Origin: Fomitopsis serialis
Lineage: Eukaryota > Basidiomycota > Agaricomycetes > Polyporales > Fomitopsidaceae
Direction of reading: 5' to 3'
Assembly: GCF_022376445.1 (NCBI RefSeq)
Contig: NW_025955434.1
Span: 1-27,791, forward strand
DNA length: 27,791 nucleotides
The position numbers were made by a program, and so were the translations under genes. This document shows, one piece after another, positions 19,827 to 27,791 of the stretch. Each line of letters starts with the position of its first letter. The first letter of the stretch is position 1. The notes under the pieces were generated by a model. That model did not search any database. It saw only the letters and a program-made list of their open reading frames with translations, and had not been told where the DNA came from.

Positions 19827-20229
19827 CTAGTATTTGAGGATGATATAGAGCGCATGGATGATACCGGGGCTGTGGGATATGTCTTAGTCGGGGACGATAA
19901 TGAAAGGAGGGTTGATACACACATGTAACCCAAGCACGTCTACAGCACAGCAGTCAGACGAAGTGTTCAGACTTTTGTAAAAAGAGCGAACGCACCAGAA
20001 CGATGTTAATCAGGAGGTCAGCACCACAGCCTCGCTCAAGGAAGACGCCAACGGGCGGAAGGATGATCGCGAAACTAGAGAACAAACGACTCGGTCAGCA
20101 GAAACTCGACGCGCGCAGGCTCGGGCATAAACTGACAGGATCTGTCAAGGGCAACGACTTCGGTCAGTCACTGCAGCTGCAAGACTTGCGAAAACTCACC
20201 TTGCAAATGTCAGAGCCGGTGAAAGGCAT
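19827..20229 (-). CDS. PMP3: Plasma membrane proteolipid Pmp3 (UPF0057)
   Basis: Very small two-helix membrane protein that affects plasma-membrane potential and salt or cation tolerance in yeast. Exons on the minus strand: 20229-20200, 20141-20137, 20074-19996, 19939-19923, 19869-19827; 57 aa. It opens MPFTGSDICK, continues ILFAIILPPVGVFLERGC, then GADFLINIVLTCLGYIPG and ends IIHALYIILKY, which matches the family from end to end with two hydrophobic segments. The second exon is only five bases (ATCCT), flanked by TTGACAG and GTCAGT; both neighbouring introns (58 and 62 nt) carry CTGAC branch-like sites, and without those five bases the frame fails. The gene was missed by simple frame scanning because no exon exceeds 79 nt. 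It is transcribed divergently from the formamidase gene. Confidence 0.93.
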
Positions 20230-20692
20230 TGTTGGTGTCTGAGATGGGGGTAGGAAGAGAGAGACAGAAGGGGTGCGTGAGGGGAAGGCAAGGCGACCGT
20301 GTGCGAGCCGAATTATAAGGGTGGCACCGGGCACGCATGACGTCAGACGAACTGCGAGCCCAGAGGCTTTTAGCACTCCCACGTGGTCCTAACCCGAGCT
20401 AGGCCCGGCAGCCCCCACGCCGCAGTCGCCGCCGCGCCCGAAACCGCCGACATCGTCGCCGCCGTCGAGCACACCGACGACCACCCAGGGCACCGTGTAT
20501 GTTGCTCGGCGCGTCGCCCTCGCTCATCTCTTTCTCAAACACGACATTGCCGAGGCAATCACGACTGTGGAACCTCGCAGCCAGCTGCGTACGCCGCGCG
20601 AGGTGTGACTTCAGTGCGTCCCGCGGTGCCGCGAAATCTGCGCTTCACACTCACCACGCCCCACGCATAATAACTCAGCATTTACGCACCGC
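20230..20692. other. Divergent promoter region between PMP3 and BNA7
   Basis: This 463-bp stretch must hold both promoters. A TATA-like site for PMP3 lies at 20311-20320. A very GC-rich segment (about 20400-20480) yields an open frame with no recognisable content, which I do not call a gene. Confidence 0.5.
20311..20320 (-). promoter_or_regulatory. TATA-like element upstream of PMP3
   Basis: On the minus strand this reads CCTTATAATT, about 80-90 bp upstream of the PMP3 start codon, a usual spacing for a fungal TATA box. Confidence 0.35.
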
Positions 20693-21733
20693 ATGTCGTC
20701 GTCACAAAAGAACACGATGCTAGCTGAGCACCGGAACATCCCATACGTCGCCGCAGGTGTCACGAATCCGCTCCAGGAGTTTGACCTCTACGTACCAGAG
20801 AGGCGGAATACCCTGTATACACGCCCGCCTCCGCTGATATGCTTCGTTCACGGCGGTGCGTGGCGTTCGTGAGTCCCTTGAGTTGGTCCATGCCTGTCAT
20901 TCAACAACTCACCAATCTTTCACAGCGAAGACAAGGCAGAACATGCTGGGCTTGCTCGAAGACTAGCTGCACATACCAACTTCCCTGTGGCCGTTTCCAA
21001 TTACCGTCTTACAACCGCCTCCACACCCATTCGTCATCCAGCGCACGCCGAGGACTTGCTGGCGTTCTTGCACTTCCTCCTGACCTGGTCTGGCCCGCAT
21101 ACATCCACACCTACCCCGCCATATGATCCGACTCGGCTTTACCTCATCGGCCACAGCTGCTCGGCGCATATGCTCACATCTATATTCCTGCAGCCGCTCG
21201 ACCCCGCGTCGGACTCGGCGTCTCGATCTCCTACCCCGTCTCGCTCGCCCTCACCCCCGCCCTCACCCGTTCCTACGCCCGACTCGCTGAGACCTTCTCC
21301 GGCCTTGCTCGCCGCCACCCGCGCTGTCATCATGTCTGAAGGCATATATGACATCGACGGACTCCTGGTCACGTATCCTGCATACAAGACCTGGTTCATA
21401 GCGCCTACGTTTGGTCGCTTGCGTTCATATGCGCCTTGGAACACCGCTTCTTACCGGTCACGCCCGGGAGCAGAGCATCTGAATTGGCTTATTCTGCATT
21501 CGAAGGGGGATACATTGGTAGATCAAGGGCAAAGTGAACGGATCTGGAGACACTTGTCAGAGCTCTGTTGCGAGGACGTCCAGGAAGTCAACGGGAATGG
21601 TGCGGTGCAGAGACAATGGGAGATGCTCACAGAGGAGCATAACGAAATGCTCGTCGGTGAAGTGTACCCGCGGATTGTGGGTGATTACATTCTGGCCGAT
21701 GCTCAGCGCCAAGAGTCAGCTGGCTTGCCCTAG
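20693..21733 (+). CDS. BNA7: Kynurenine formamidase-like alpha/beta hydrolase
   Basis: Likely hydrolyses N-formyl-kynurenine to kynurenine and formate, the second step of tryptophan catabolism. Exons 20693-20868 and 20926-21733 give 327 aa. Seen: EHRNIPYVA near the start, FDLYVP, the oxyanion-hole HGGAW (residues 53-57) interrupted by the intron right after WR, SNYRL, the nucleophile elbow GHSCSAH (Ser136), SEGIYDID, LHSKGDTLVD (acid Asp254 or Asp258) and EEHNEM (catalytic His297). The elbow has Ser where the family often has Gly (GHSxGAH). A Ser/Pro-rich insertion of about 33 residues (151-184) follows the elbow strand and is probably a surface loop. Kynureninase lies upstream at 4812-6561. 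Other esterase-family hydrolases share this fold, so the exact substrate is inferred, although the N-terminal HRNIPY-type motif supports formamidase. Confidence 0.85.
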
Positions 21734-22331
21734 GCCCTGTACTGCAGGGCCCGAACGCCCGTCTGTCAGGACTGCCTGCAGTCTACCTCGCACTGGCGCA
21801 TCATCGCCGTGTGCAGTCTGCTAAGACGGTCATGGCTGGCCTACTGAAACGAGCGCGACATGATCCAGGTCCAACATTTCCGTCATGTGGTCGTCGGGCC
21901 CTGCGTACCACGTTGGAATTTAGGCTTAAACCAGGCCTGTCAATCAAACGCGTCGGCGTCTGGCCAAGAAACGCCTACTTGCTGTCGGTCCGCGTTGCAC
22001 GATCAGCGGGAGCGTGCTCTCTGGGCCTACGTACAGCGCCGGATGTGCCTCCGCCATGGGACATGAGCTGCTCTGGGGGCCGACTCGACCTCGGACGTCA
22101 GTCTGCTGATGCCCGCCTGTACTCACAACGGCCTGCGAGCACCGTCGCAATTTACTTTCTTTCTGGAATGTACGCCGAGGCTGCTCTCGTGGTTCCGCCT
22201 CAGGACTAAGGACGTATAAAAGGCGACGAACATCGTCCTTGGTCTTCAGCATCTTGCAACTCGCACAAGCCCAAGAAGCAACTCGCACAACTCCATTCGC
22301 AACCCGCATCCTCTCTCCACCCGCAATCGCC
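21734..22331. other. Intergenic region, 5' flank of cerato-platanin 1
   Basis: No gene seen in about 480 bp; the open frames at 21811-22209 lack motifs. A TATA box lies at 22215-22222. In the likely 5' leader GCAACTCGCACAA occurs twice (22256-22268 and 22278-22290). Confidence 0.5.
22215..22222 (+). promoter_or_regulatory. TATA box of cerato-platanin 1
   Basis: TATAAAAG about 110 bp upstream of the start codon, in a leader with no upstream ATG. A strong, canonical TATA box fits a highly expressed secreted protein. Confidence 0.65.
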
Positions 22332-22769
22332 ATGAAGTTCACCGCGCTCCTCCCCGCCCTCGCGCTCCTCGCGTCCAGTGCACTCGCCCAGACGACCGTC
22401 ACGGTCTCGTACGACCAGACCTACGACGACGCGTCGCAGTCCCTGCTCACCGTAGCGTGCTCGGACGGCCCCACGGGCCTCGACCCGCCCTACTCGACGT
22501 TCGGCGACCTCCCCGACTTCCCGTACATCGGCGGCGCGGCCGCCATCAGCGGGTGGGGCTCCTCGGAGTGCGGGTCGTGCTGGCAGCTGCAGTACACGAC
22601 GCCGACGGGCACGGAGTACACCGTCAACGTGCTCGCGATCGACCACACGGATGATGGGTTTAACATCGGCCTGACGGCGTTCAATGCGCTGGTTGGCGGC
22701 GATGGCACGTTCGTGGGCAGGGTGGACGCGTCTGCCACTCAGGTCGACAAGTCCGTCTGCGGCCTGTAA
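22332..22769 (+). CDS. Cerato-platanin family protein, copy 1
   Basis: Small secreted protein with the double-psi beta-barrel cerato-platanin fold; members bind chitin oligomers, loosen walls, self-assemble at surfaces and are recognised by plants. Single exon, 145 aa. A signal peptide (about 1-20, LLPALALLASSALAQ) precedes the mature start TTVTVSYDQTYD. The four family cysteines are at 43, 80, 83 and 143 (VACSDG, ECGSCW, VCGL), expected to pair 43-80 and 83-143. GGAAAISGWGSSECGSCWQL and NVLAIDH are family signatures. Third codon positions are almost all G or C, more so than in copies 2 and 3, which suggests high expression. Likely a close duplicate of copy 2: same length and same cysteine positions. 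Confidence 0.96.
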   Translation: MKFTALLPALALLASSALAQTTVTVSYDQTYDDASQSLLTVACSDGPTGLDPPYSTFGDLPDFPYIGGAAAISGWGSSECGSCWQLQYTTPTGTEYTVNVLAIDHTDDGFNIGLTAFNALVGGDGTFVGRVDASATQVDKSVCGL

Positions 22770-23968
22770 GCCTCACGGTGAGATCCTTATTTGTCGAGAG
22801 TCGGTGCTGGAGACTGATGCACGGTGTACCAGCCCTCCTATCAATAAGACCGGCCTATACGATGATCACGTCTCGAACGTTTGGACAGTGAACGGACTAC
22901 TACATACGTCATGGACTGTTGTTGTAATGACAATGTATCGTGCAATGGACTATGATGTACATCGATTGTGACCCTTCCTTTCGCTGTGAGGCCTTGAGGA
23001 CCGCGACTGCAGTTCCTCATTGTCATTATTCCTCGAACCATATTGAAACGTTGAAGGTCATACGTTAAACTGGTGACTGACGCGACGCCGATCGCACGAA
23101 AGTGTCGAACAACAAGCGCCGGTGCGGTGGCGTCACCGCACATACTTACTCAACTCCTGGCTGCAATACTAATTGCCGACACTAATTTCTTTCGCGGCCT
23201 GCCATTCATCTGCCTATAGAGTGTACATACCAATTCTCGTCTCTAATCTTCCAAGCTGTACTCGGAAATGTGCTTAAGCCCGGCGCTCACGGTGTTACAT
23301 ACCATGACATTTGGTGACGCTGTCACTCCTACATCACACTCGGTGACTTGCCCGACCGAAAGTCATTTATCCTCTCTGCTCACGCATTGCTGCTGCAGTG
23401 GTTTTCACAGGGTGAAATGTTATGCAATAGATGTGCCCGAAAAAACTGTCAAATGTTGAAAATATAGGCTGGTTTCGCCACGGGAACATACATATTCTCA
23501 TTCCAACAGTCGTCATGTCGGCCACCTATCTCCGAGCTCAGTGCCACCTGGACTCGAATTGGCGGTGTAGCCTTGCCTAGTTCTTGGTCTTACAGGTCGA
23601 AGCACGAGTTTTCCGCTCGTTCCCGCTTCAGCCGCAATTGAAGCTCCAGTTCGGACTGCGTCGAATGTGCCTTTGGTATAGAGTCTGGTATTCGATGGAT
23701 GTCTTCAGGGCCCCCGTACGCCGGGCACTCTATTCCGACGCATGTCATACTACTAACTGCACAAATATCAATGACTCGCCTGGCTGATGGGTCTAGTGGA
23801 CCCATGCATTGTGGCGTAGGCTTGTCCATCGGCATGCGGACAATGCGGTGACAGGTTGCCGTCGAACTGCCATTGAAACGCCAGCTTGAGAATGATGTTC
23901 CGGTTAACACGTCTTAAGGCTAGCTTCAACAGCGGCGAGTGACTCTCGGACCCTTGAGAGGAGCAGAT

Positions 23969-23996
23969 ACAGTCAGAGAATTTACCTTCTGACTGT
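23969..23996. repeat. Short perfect hairpin, 9-bp stem, 10-base loop
   Basis: ACAGTCAGA and TCTGACTGT flank GAATTTACCT. It is not followed by a T run and lies in non-coding DNA; it may be chance. Confidence 0.5.
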
Positions 23997-24527
23997 CGCC
24001 TGGTGAGACTGAGATTCAGTCCAAGATTGAGATCAAGGTACACGGTACCAGGTAATACGCCTAGGCGAAGCCTCAAGCTTGAACGTGCTTGCTGCCGACG
24101 GACTAGAGCCTTGCCATGCGCTGCCCGGCAATTCACTGCTGCTGGGTTCGTCATAGGCACGGTATGTTTACACCGAAAATTATCATGTGGGCTACCAGAA
24201 ATCGCCGTTCAGTGGCCAGGTGCGTACTCAATGAGACCCAGGAACACCTCGACTGACCTTCGTTGACAGTGCAAACGTCTGGGCGTTGTCGATGCACGAC
24301 CACCGGGCCTACGGCGTACGCACGGCCAGACGTACGTCGCTGCTGGCCATGAAATGAATTATCCAGGGACACTTCAAACAGCTTGGCTAGGGCTCGACTG
24401 ACGATGTTGGTCTGCTGACAATACCCGTCTCACAGCGGGACCAGCCTACCGTTGCACTCGGCCTCAACACTGTACTCTGAACGCATTTCCTAAACCCAGA
24501 ATCAGCCAGAATTCATAGCTGAAAATG

Positions 24528-24535
24528 TATATAAA
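24528..24535 (+). promoter_or_regulatory. TATA box of cerato-platanin 2
   Basis: TATATAAA about 96 bp upstream of the ATG at 24631. An earlier in-frame ATG at 24538 would lie almost on top of this element, which is one reason to prefer the downstream start. Confidence 0.6.
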
Positions 24536-24630
24536 CCTTGCACGCACCCATGGCATTTGGCATCAAGCAGAACGTCCCTGCAAAGCAGACAGCGCCTTTG
24601 TACTTGCATCTCAAAGCGTCACTGCATAAC

Positions 24631-25068
24631 ATGAAGCTCTCTGCTCTCGTTGCCTCGCTCGCCCTCCTTGCATCCTCTGTCGTCGCGCAGACGGCCGTCA
24701 CGGTCTCGTACGACCAAACCTACGACAACGTCGACGGTTCAATGCTCACCGTCGCCTGCTCAGACGGACCCACGGGGCTCGACCCCCCTTATGAGACGTT
24801 TGGCTCCCTGCCCAACTTCCCCTTCATCGGAGGCGCCGCCGTCGTCACCGGGTGGGGCTCTACGGAGTGCGGTTCCTGCTGGGAGCTGTCCTACACTTCG
24901 CCCGAGGGCGTCGAGTCCACTATCAACGTGCTCGCCATCGACTACGCCGGCGCCGGATTCAATATCGCGCTCGAGGCGTTGAACGCGCTGACCGATGGCC
25001 AGGCGCAATTCCTCGGCAGGGTCAATGCGACGGCCACGTCTGTTGATGCGGCAGCTTGCGGCTTGTAA
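24631..25068 (+). CDS. Cerato-platanin family protein, copy 2
   Basis: Secreted cerato-platanin, single exon, 145 aa, the closest relative of copy 1. The ATG at 24631 was chosen because it begins a normal signal peptide (KLSALVASLALLASSVVAQ); the frame is open to an ATG at 24538, but that would put an unlikely 31-residue extension before it. Mature start TAVTVSYDQTYD. Cysteines at 43, 80, 83 and 143, exactly as in copy 1, with GWGSTECGSCWEL, INVLAIDYAG and ACGL at the end. One N-glycosylation sequon (NAT) lies near residue 131. Differences from copy 1 are spread over the whole protein, so this is an older duplication with both copies conserved. Confidence 0.96.
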   Translation: MKLSALVASLALLASSVVAQTAVTVSYDQTYDNVDGSMLTVACSDGPTGLDPPYETFGSLPNFPFIGGAAVVTGWGSTECGSCWELSYTSPEGVESTINVLAIDYAGAGFNIALEALNALTDGQAQFLGRVNATATSVDAAACGL

Positions 25069-25751
25069 TGAACTTAAGGAAGGTATGCGAATTTTCGGGT
25101 GCCTAGACGGACTGCATCCGCTGACGAATCAGTAACAGGCTGGCTGAGAGGGGTTGGAACCATACCAATGGTACAGTGCCAGTGATGGAATGGACAGAAA
25201 TCGGACATCGGAATTCCTTGGGCTCATGCTCGATTGTAACGTTCACTGCTGAATTGTACTATCCATACTTGCTTCGTTGATCCAGGCCTCAGTGCGCTTG
25301 CGTCTTCAAGTTGACCACAGGCGCCACGATGGCGCTCGACTCGGACGTTCCGACTTGTAACAGATGCGTCATAATGCATGCGCTTTAGGCCTGTCACCCG
25401 GGCCTATGCATTTAAGCGACGTTTTAATTCCCCGGTCCATGAATGGTCACCTGTATTTATCGGTGTGTCCTGCCCGCCCTGTGTGTGACCGTAAGTTGTG
25501 CGTCGTTCCCAGATTGGCTGTCACCACCCGCAGGGGAACCTACCTGAACACCGCTATAATATGACGGCATTCAACGACTAGCATTTTCGTAACGTTTCGT
25601 TGTCGGTGGCTGTTCATTGGCATGGTGTCAATCGTCTCCGGCAGCGTCTGTAGGGGAGACACAACTGGATAAATACGTAGTCGACGTATCCCCAACAGTC
25701 AACGACCTCGCCAGACACACCTTACAACCCGTCTCCGTTACGCACCACACC
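25069..25751. other. Intergenic region between cerato-platanins 2 and 3
   Basis: No gene seen. A TATA-like ATAAATA lies at 25669-25675. GGCCTGTCACCCGGGCC near 25388-25405 is a short interrupted palindrome. Confidence 0.5.
25669..25675 (+). promoter_or_regulatory. TATA-like element of cerato-platanin 3
   Basis: ATAAATA about 77 bp upstream of the ATG at 25752; weaker than the elements of copies 1 and 2 but at a similar distance. Confidence 0.45.
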
Positions 25752-26192
25752 ATGTTCCGTGTCTTCACCGCAATGCTGTTTGCCGTCGCCGCGGTCCCTG
25801 CCTTCGCTCAAAATGAGGTAGTGGTATACCACAATCCAAGCAACTACGACTCGTCGGACGGTTCGGTCAGCACCGCCGCTTGCGCTGCTCAGCTCGATCC
25901 GCCATTCACGACGTTCGGCGAGATTCCGATATACCCCTACCTCGCTGGAGCTTCATTCGTCAACAGCTCCGAAGGCGGTACCGCCGAATGCGGAACGTGC
26001 TGGCAACTGACGTCCGCCAACGGCAGTGTCGTTGTGCTGATCGTCGATCAGGCGGACAACGGATTCAATGTAGGAGAAGAGGCGTTCAACGACTTGACAG
26101 TCCACGGAGCATTCAAGTACTACAGTGTGAATGCTACGGCGACTCAAATCGATGAGTCCGTATGCGGCCTGTCACAAACGGGTAGCACTTAA
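25752..26192 (+). CDS. Cerato-platanin family protein, copy 3 (divergent)
   Basis: Secreted cerato-platanin, single exon, 146 aa. The ATG at 25752 opens a signal peptide ending AVAAVPAFAQ; the longer in-frame start near 25617 would bury it. It departs from copies 1 and 2: the mature start is NEVVVYHNPSNYDSSDGSVS, the segment after the first cysteine is shortened, and the protein ends VCGLSQTGST, six residues past the usual CGL end. Cysteines at 44, 80, 83 and 138 keep the family pattern, with ECGTCWQL intact. Three sequons (NSS, NGS, NAT) suggest glycosylation. Third-position GC bias is milder than in copy 1. It may have a different ligand or expression stage from the other two; that is inference. 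Confidence 0.94.
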   Translation: MFRVFTAMLFAVAAVPAFAQNEVVVYHNPSNYDSSDGSVSTAACAAQLDPPFTTFGEIPIYPYLAGASFVNSSEGGTAECGTCWQLTSANGSVVVLIVDQADNGFNVGEEAFNDLTVHGAFKYYSVNATATQIDESVCGLSQTGST

Positions 26193-26992
26193 TCAACAGG
26201 AGGTAAGGTCAATGCACTATTTGCTCACCTCTTCATTTTCTTACACGGCTTGTGTCAAATAGGCTCGCCGGAGACCGTCCGGAGTGTTCAACGGTGTCAG
26301 CAAGTGCGTTGTTGTTGTACTAGTAGTCAATGCGCAGACTTGCAGAGGCTAGACGCGGTGCTCTTCGCATTTCGCATATGTTCTCACCTTAGACTGTGAT
26401 GGCGTATCAGTTATTGGATCCCACAAGCCAATCGCAAGTGTCAGCAAGCAAGCATCGGCATTGCCGGATGAACGCTAGTCAGTGAAAGTTCAAGGGGCCA
26501 CAAAGTGGACGAGGCTTTGGTGAAGTGGCGAACGGCACCGACCGGCGGCAATGTCCGATCTGCCTGTGGATGCTTGCAGTGTGAACGTGCAAGCTGTTGT
26601 GAATGTTCTTGTACAAACAAATACGCCTTCAGTACAGCGACCGAGTCCCCAGCATGTGCATGAGTATTACCGTCAACTTTCGTTCACTGGATCACCATAA
26701 TGTCTTGGAGAGGGTCGTTTCATTCCTAGGCCCGCATGGCACTGTGATGCGCTCGCCCTTTCCGAAACATCGCAATGTGGCCAAGGAACGCGCACTAGTA
26801 TGTTTGTACATCAATGTGTGCTTGACACGGTGGGCGTGTTGTGCGTAGTATCATGCAACGAAAGAGTACGTAGGCGGGACGTCAGTTCTACGACTTGGAT
26901 TCATTGTCCGGGAATGTTATAGGTACAGGTGGATAGACGAAAGCAATGATTAGTATACAGTGTCATACTGATGCCTGCAAATCCTGTTCTAT
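26193..26992. other. Intergenic region right of the cerato-platanin cluster
   Basis: About 800 bp with no recognisable gene. If the acidic frame to the right is spliced at its GTGAGT (27000-26995), a further minus-strand exon could lie here; TACTAAT at about 26954-26948 would be a good branch site, but I could not identify the exon. Confidence 0.4.
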
Positions 26993-27791
26993 CTACTCAC
27001 TTTCTTCCTCGCTGCTGTCCTCTTCGCCGGCGCCATGGTCTGCACTATCTTCTCCACTACCCTCGCTGCCCGACTCTTCACTACCGCTACTGCTAGCTTC
27101 CTCACCACTCTCTTCTTCACTCTCTTCGCTCCCTTCGCTTTCGTCCTCGTCGGTGGCGGTCTTCCTGCCGCCCTGTATGGCACCCGGTGCAACATTGACC
27201 GTAGCGTGCACGGGTGATGCTGAAGTCGATGGACCTGATGGTACCGTATTTGCAGTCTCATCCGCCGATGACACGACGACGGTTCGTTTTGACTCCTCGA
27301 TAACCGCTGCTGCCTGCTTGCTTGCTGGACCTGCCGGCTCGACTTGCTTGACAGTGGCAGGAGTCGCTGCATCGACCGATACGGATGACTCTGCCGAAGC
27401 TGCAGCAGTTTGAGTTGTTGAGACCGTCGCCGGAGATGTCACGACTGGCTCGGTGGTGCTAGTAGACGTCGACGCCAGGATCGTAGTCTGAGTCTCCGTC
27501 TGTTGAACATTCGCGGCGGAGACATCACCGGACGCGAGTGTCTTCTCGGAGACAGCGGTCTTCGCGACATGCACCTCCTCTTCGCTCTCATCGCTGCCCT
27601 CTTCACACTCCCCTTCGTTCCCCTCCTCACTGCCTTCTTCACTCTCCTCCTCGCTCTCCTCTTCCGCACCCTCCTCTTCGCTCTCCTCTTCGCTACTTTC
27701 CGCCTTAGCATGGGCTTGCCTACTGTCCGCTTTGACCTCCTCCTCTTCCTCCTCGTCCTCTCCACTCTCGTCGTCGCTCTCTTGCTCGCGA
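26993..27791 (-). CDS. Ser/Glu-rich acidic low-complexity protein (5' end off window)
   Basis: One minus-strand frame is open from the right edge to a TAG at 26993-26995, at least 265 codons, with no start in the window. Content in order: a Glu/Ser-rich acidic part (SEEESEEEGAEEESEEES), a Ser/Thr/Ala/Val linker of about 120 residues (TTEPVVTSPATVSTTQTAAA), and a second acidic part (SEGSEESEEESGEEASSS). I do not recognise a family; the make-up recalls nucleolar or chromatin-associated acidic proteins, but that is not evidence of function. The last codons before the stop (GAAAGTGAGTAG) form a good splice donor, so the visible stop may lie in an intron. Plus-strand frames here are shadows. Purine bias alone could keep such a frame open, so coding status is moderate. 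Confidence 0.45.
   Translation of the reverse strand, partial: REQESDDESGEDEEEEEEVKADSRQAHAKAESSEEESEEEGAEEESEEESEEGSEEGNEGECEEGSDESEEEVHVAKTAVSEKTLASGDVSAANVQQTETQTTILASTSTSTTEPVVTSPATVSTTQTAAASAESSVSVDAATPATVKQVEPAGPASKQAAAVIEESKRTVVVSSADETANTVPSGPSTSASPVHATVNVAPGAIQGGRKTATDEDESEGSEESEEESGEEASSSGSEESGSEGSGEDSADHGAGEEDSSEEESE

Larger units (their letters stand above)
22770..24630. other. Long intergenic stretch between cerato-platanins 1 and 2
   Basis: About 1.86 kb with no recognisable gene, tRNA or cerato-platanin remnant. Frames at 23768-24160 minus and 24003-24266 plus overlap antisense and show no motif. ACAGTCAGA (23969-23977) and TCTGACTGT (23988-23996) form a perfect 9-bp hairpin. 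A TATA box for copy 2 lies at 24528-24535. Confidence 0.5.

Noticed and set aside
20003..20242. Plus-strand frame of 79 codons
   Set aside because: It lies antisense to PMP3, whose exons match their family from end to end.
23540..23580. tRNA-like GACTCGAATTGGCGGTGTAG segment
   Set aside because: No cloverleaf could be folded and no A-box partner lies at the right distance. No tRNA, rRNA or CRISPR array was seen anywhere.
23768..24266. Overlapping antisense frames between cerato-platanins 1 and 2
   Set aside because: No motif, and each could be the shadow of the other; nothing supports either.
26946..27413. Plus-strand Ser/Leu-rich frame resembling a membrane protein
   Set aside because: It is the antisense of the Glu/Ser-rich minus-strand frame; TCT/CTC codon runs create false hydrophobic segments.

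Overview
The window looks like nuclear DNA of a basidiomycete fungus, most likely an Agaricomycete. Its genes are cut by many introns of about 50-75 nt with GT-AG ends, it has a cluster of cerato-platanin genes, it encodes a large P4H-like 2-oxoglutarate/Fe(II) dioxygenase family of a kind I associate with mushroom-forming fungi, and its syntaxin, kynureninase and Pmp3 proteins read as clearly fungal. Exon models were made by eye from splice signals, reading frame and family conservation; no search was run.

Layout, left to right. (1) 1-2018, minus strand: an AKR8-type aldo-keto reductase (pyridoxal reductase-like) runs off the left edge, with a decayed C-terminal piece of a second copy upstream of it. 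(2) 3028-4456, plus: a Sso1-type plasma-membrane syntaxin. (3) 4812-6561, plus: kynureninase (BNA5). (4) 6721-7010: an imperfect inverted repeat with ~85 bp arms. (5) 7351-19163, plus: a tandem array of three related units. Unit 1 (12 exons visible, about 1208 aa) and unit 2 (14 exons, about 1369 aa) are large proteins with an N-terminal dioxygenase fold, a long helical region with a conserved C-x-C-x2-C, a disordered tail, a KRKR basic patch and a terminal SUMO-interacting-type motif (IDLTDD). Unit 3 is a 5'-truncated copy. (6) 19827-20229, minus: PMP3, five small exons including one that appears to be 5 nt long. (7) 20693-21733, plus: kynurenine formamidase-like hydrolase (BNA7). (8) 22332-26192, plus: three cerato-platanin genes. 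(9) 26993-27791, minus: a Ser/Glu-rich acidic frame running off the right edge.

How the genes relate. BNA7 and BNA5 act in the same pathway (N-formylkynurenine to kynurenine, then kynurenine or 3-hydroxykynurenine to anthranilates plus alanine) and flank the dioxygenase array and PMP3. Kynureninase needs pyridoxal phosphate and the neighbouring reductase family acts on pyridoxal, but a functional link is only a guess. The cerato-platanins are secreted wall or surface proteins.

The most interesting part is the dioxygenase array. In unit 1 the iron-binding HxD motif lies on an 18-nt micro-exon whose skipping would keep the frame. In unit 2 the same micro-exon reads D-E-P in place of H-V-D, which predicts a pseudo-enzyme kept beside its active sister. 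Unit 3 has a nonsense codon and a frameshift in its SIM, yet keeps a long repeat-expanded open frame.
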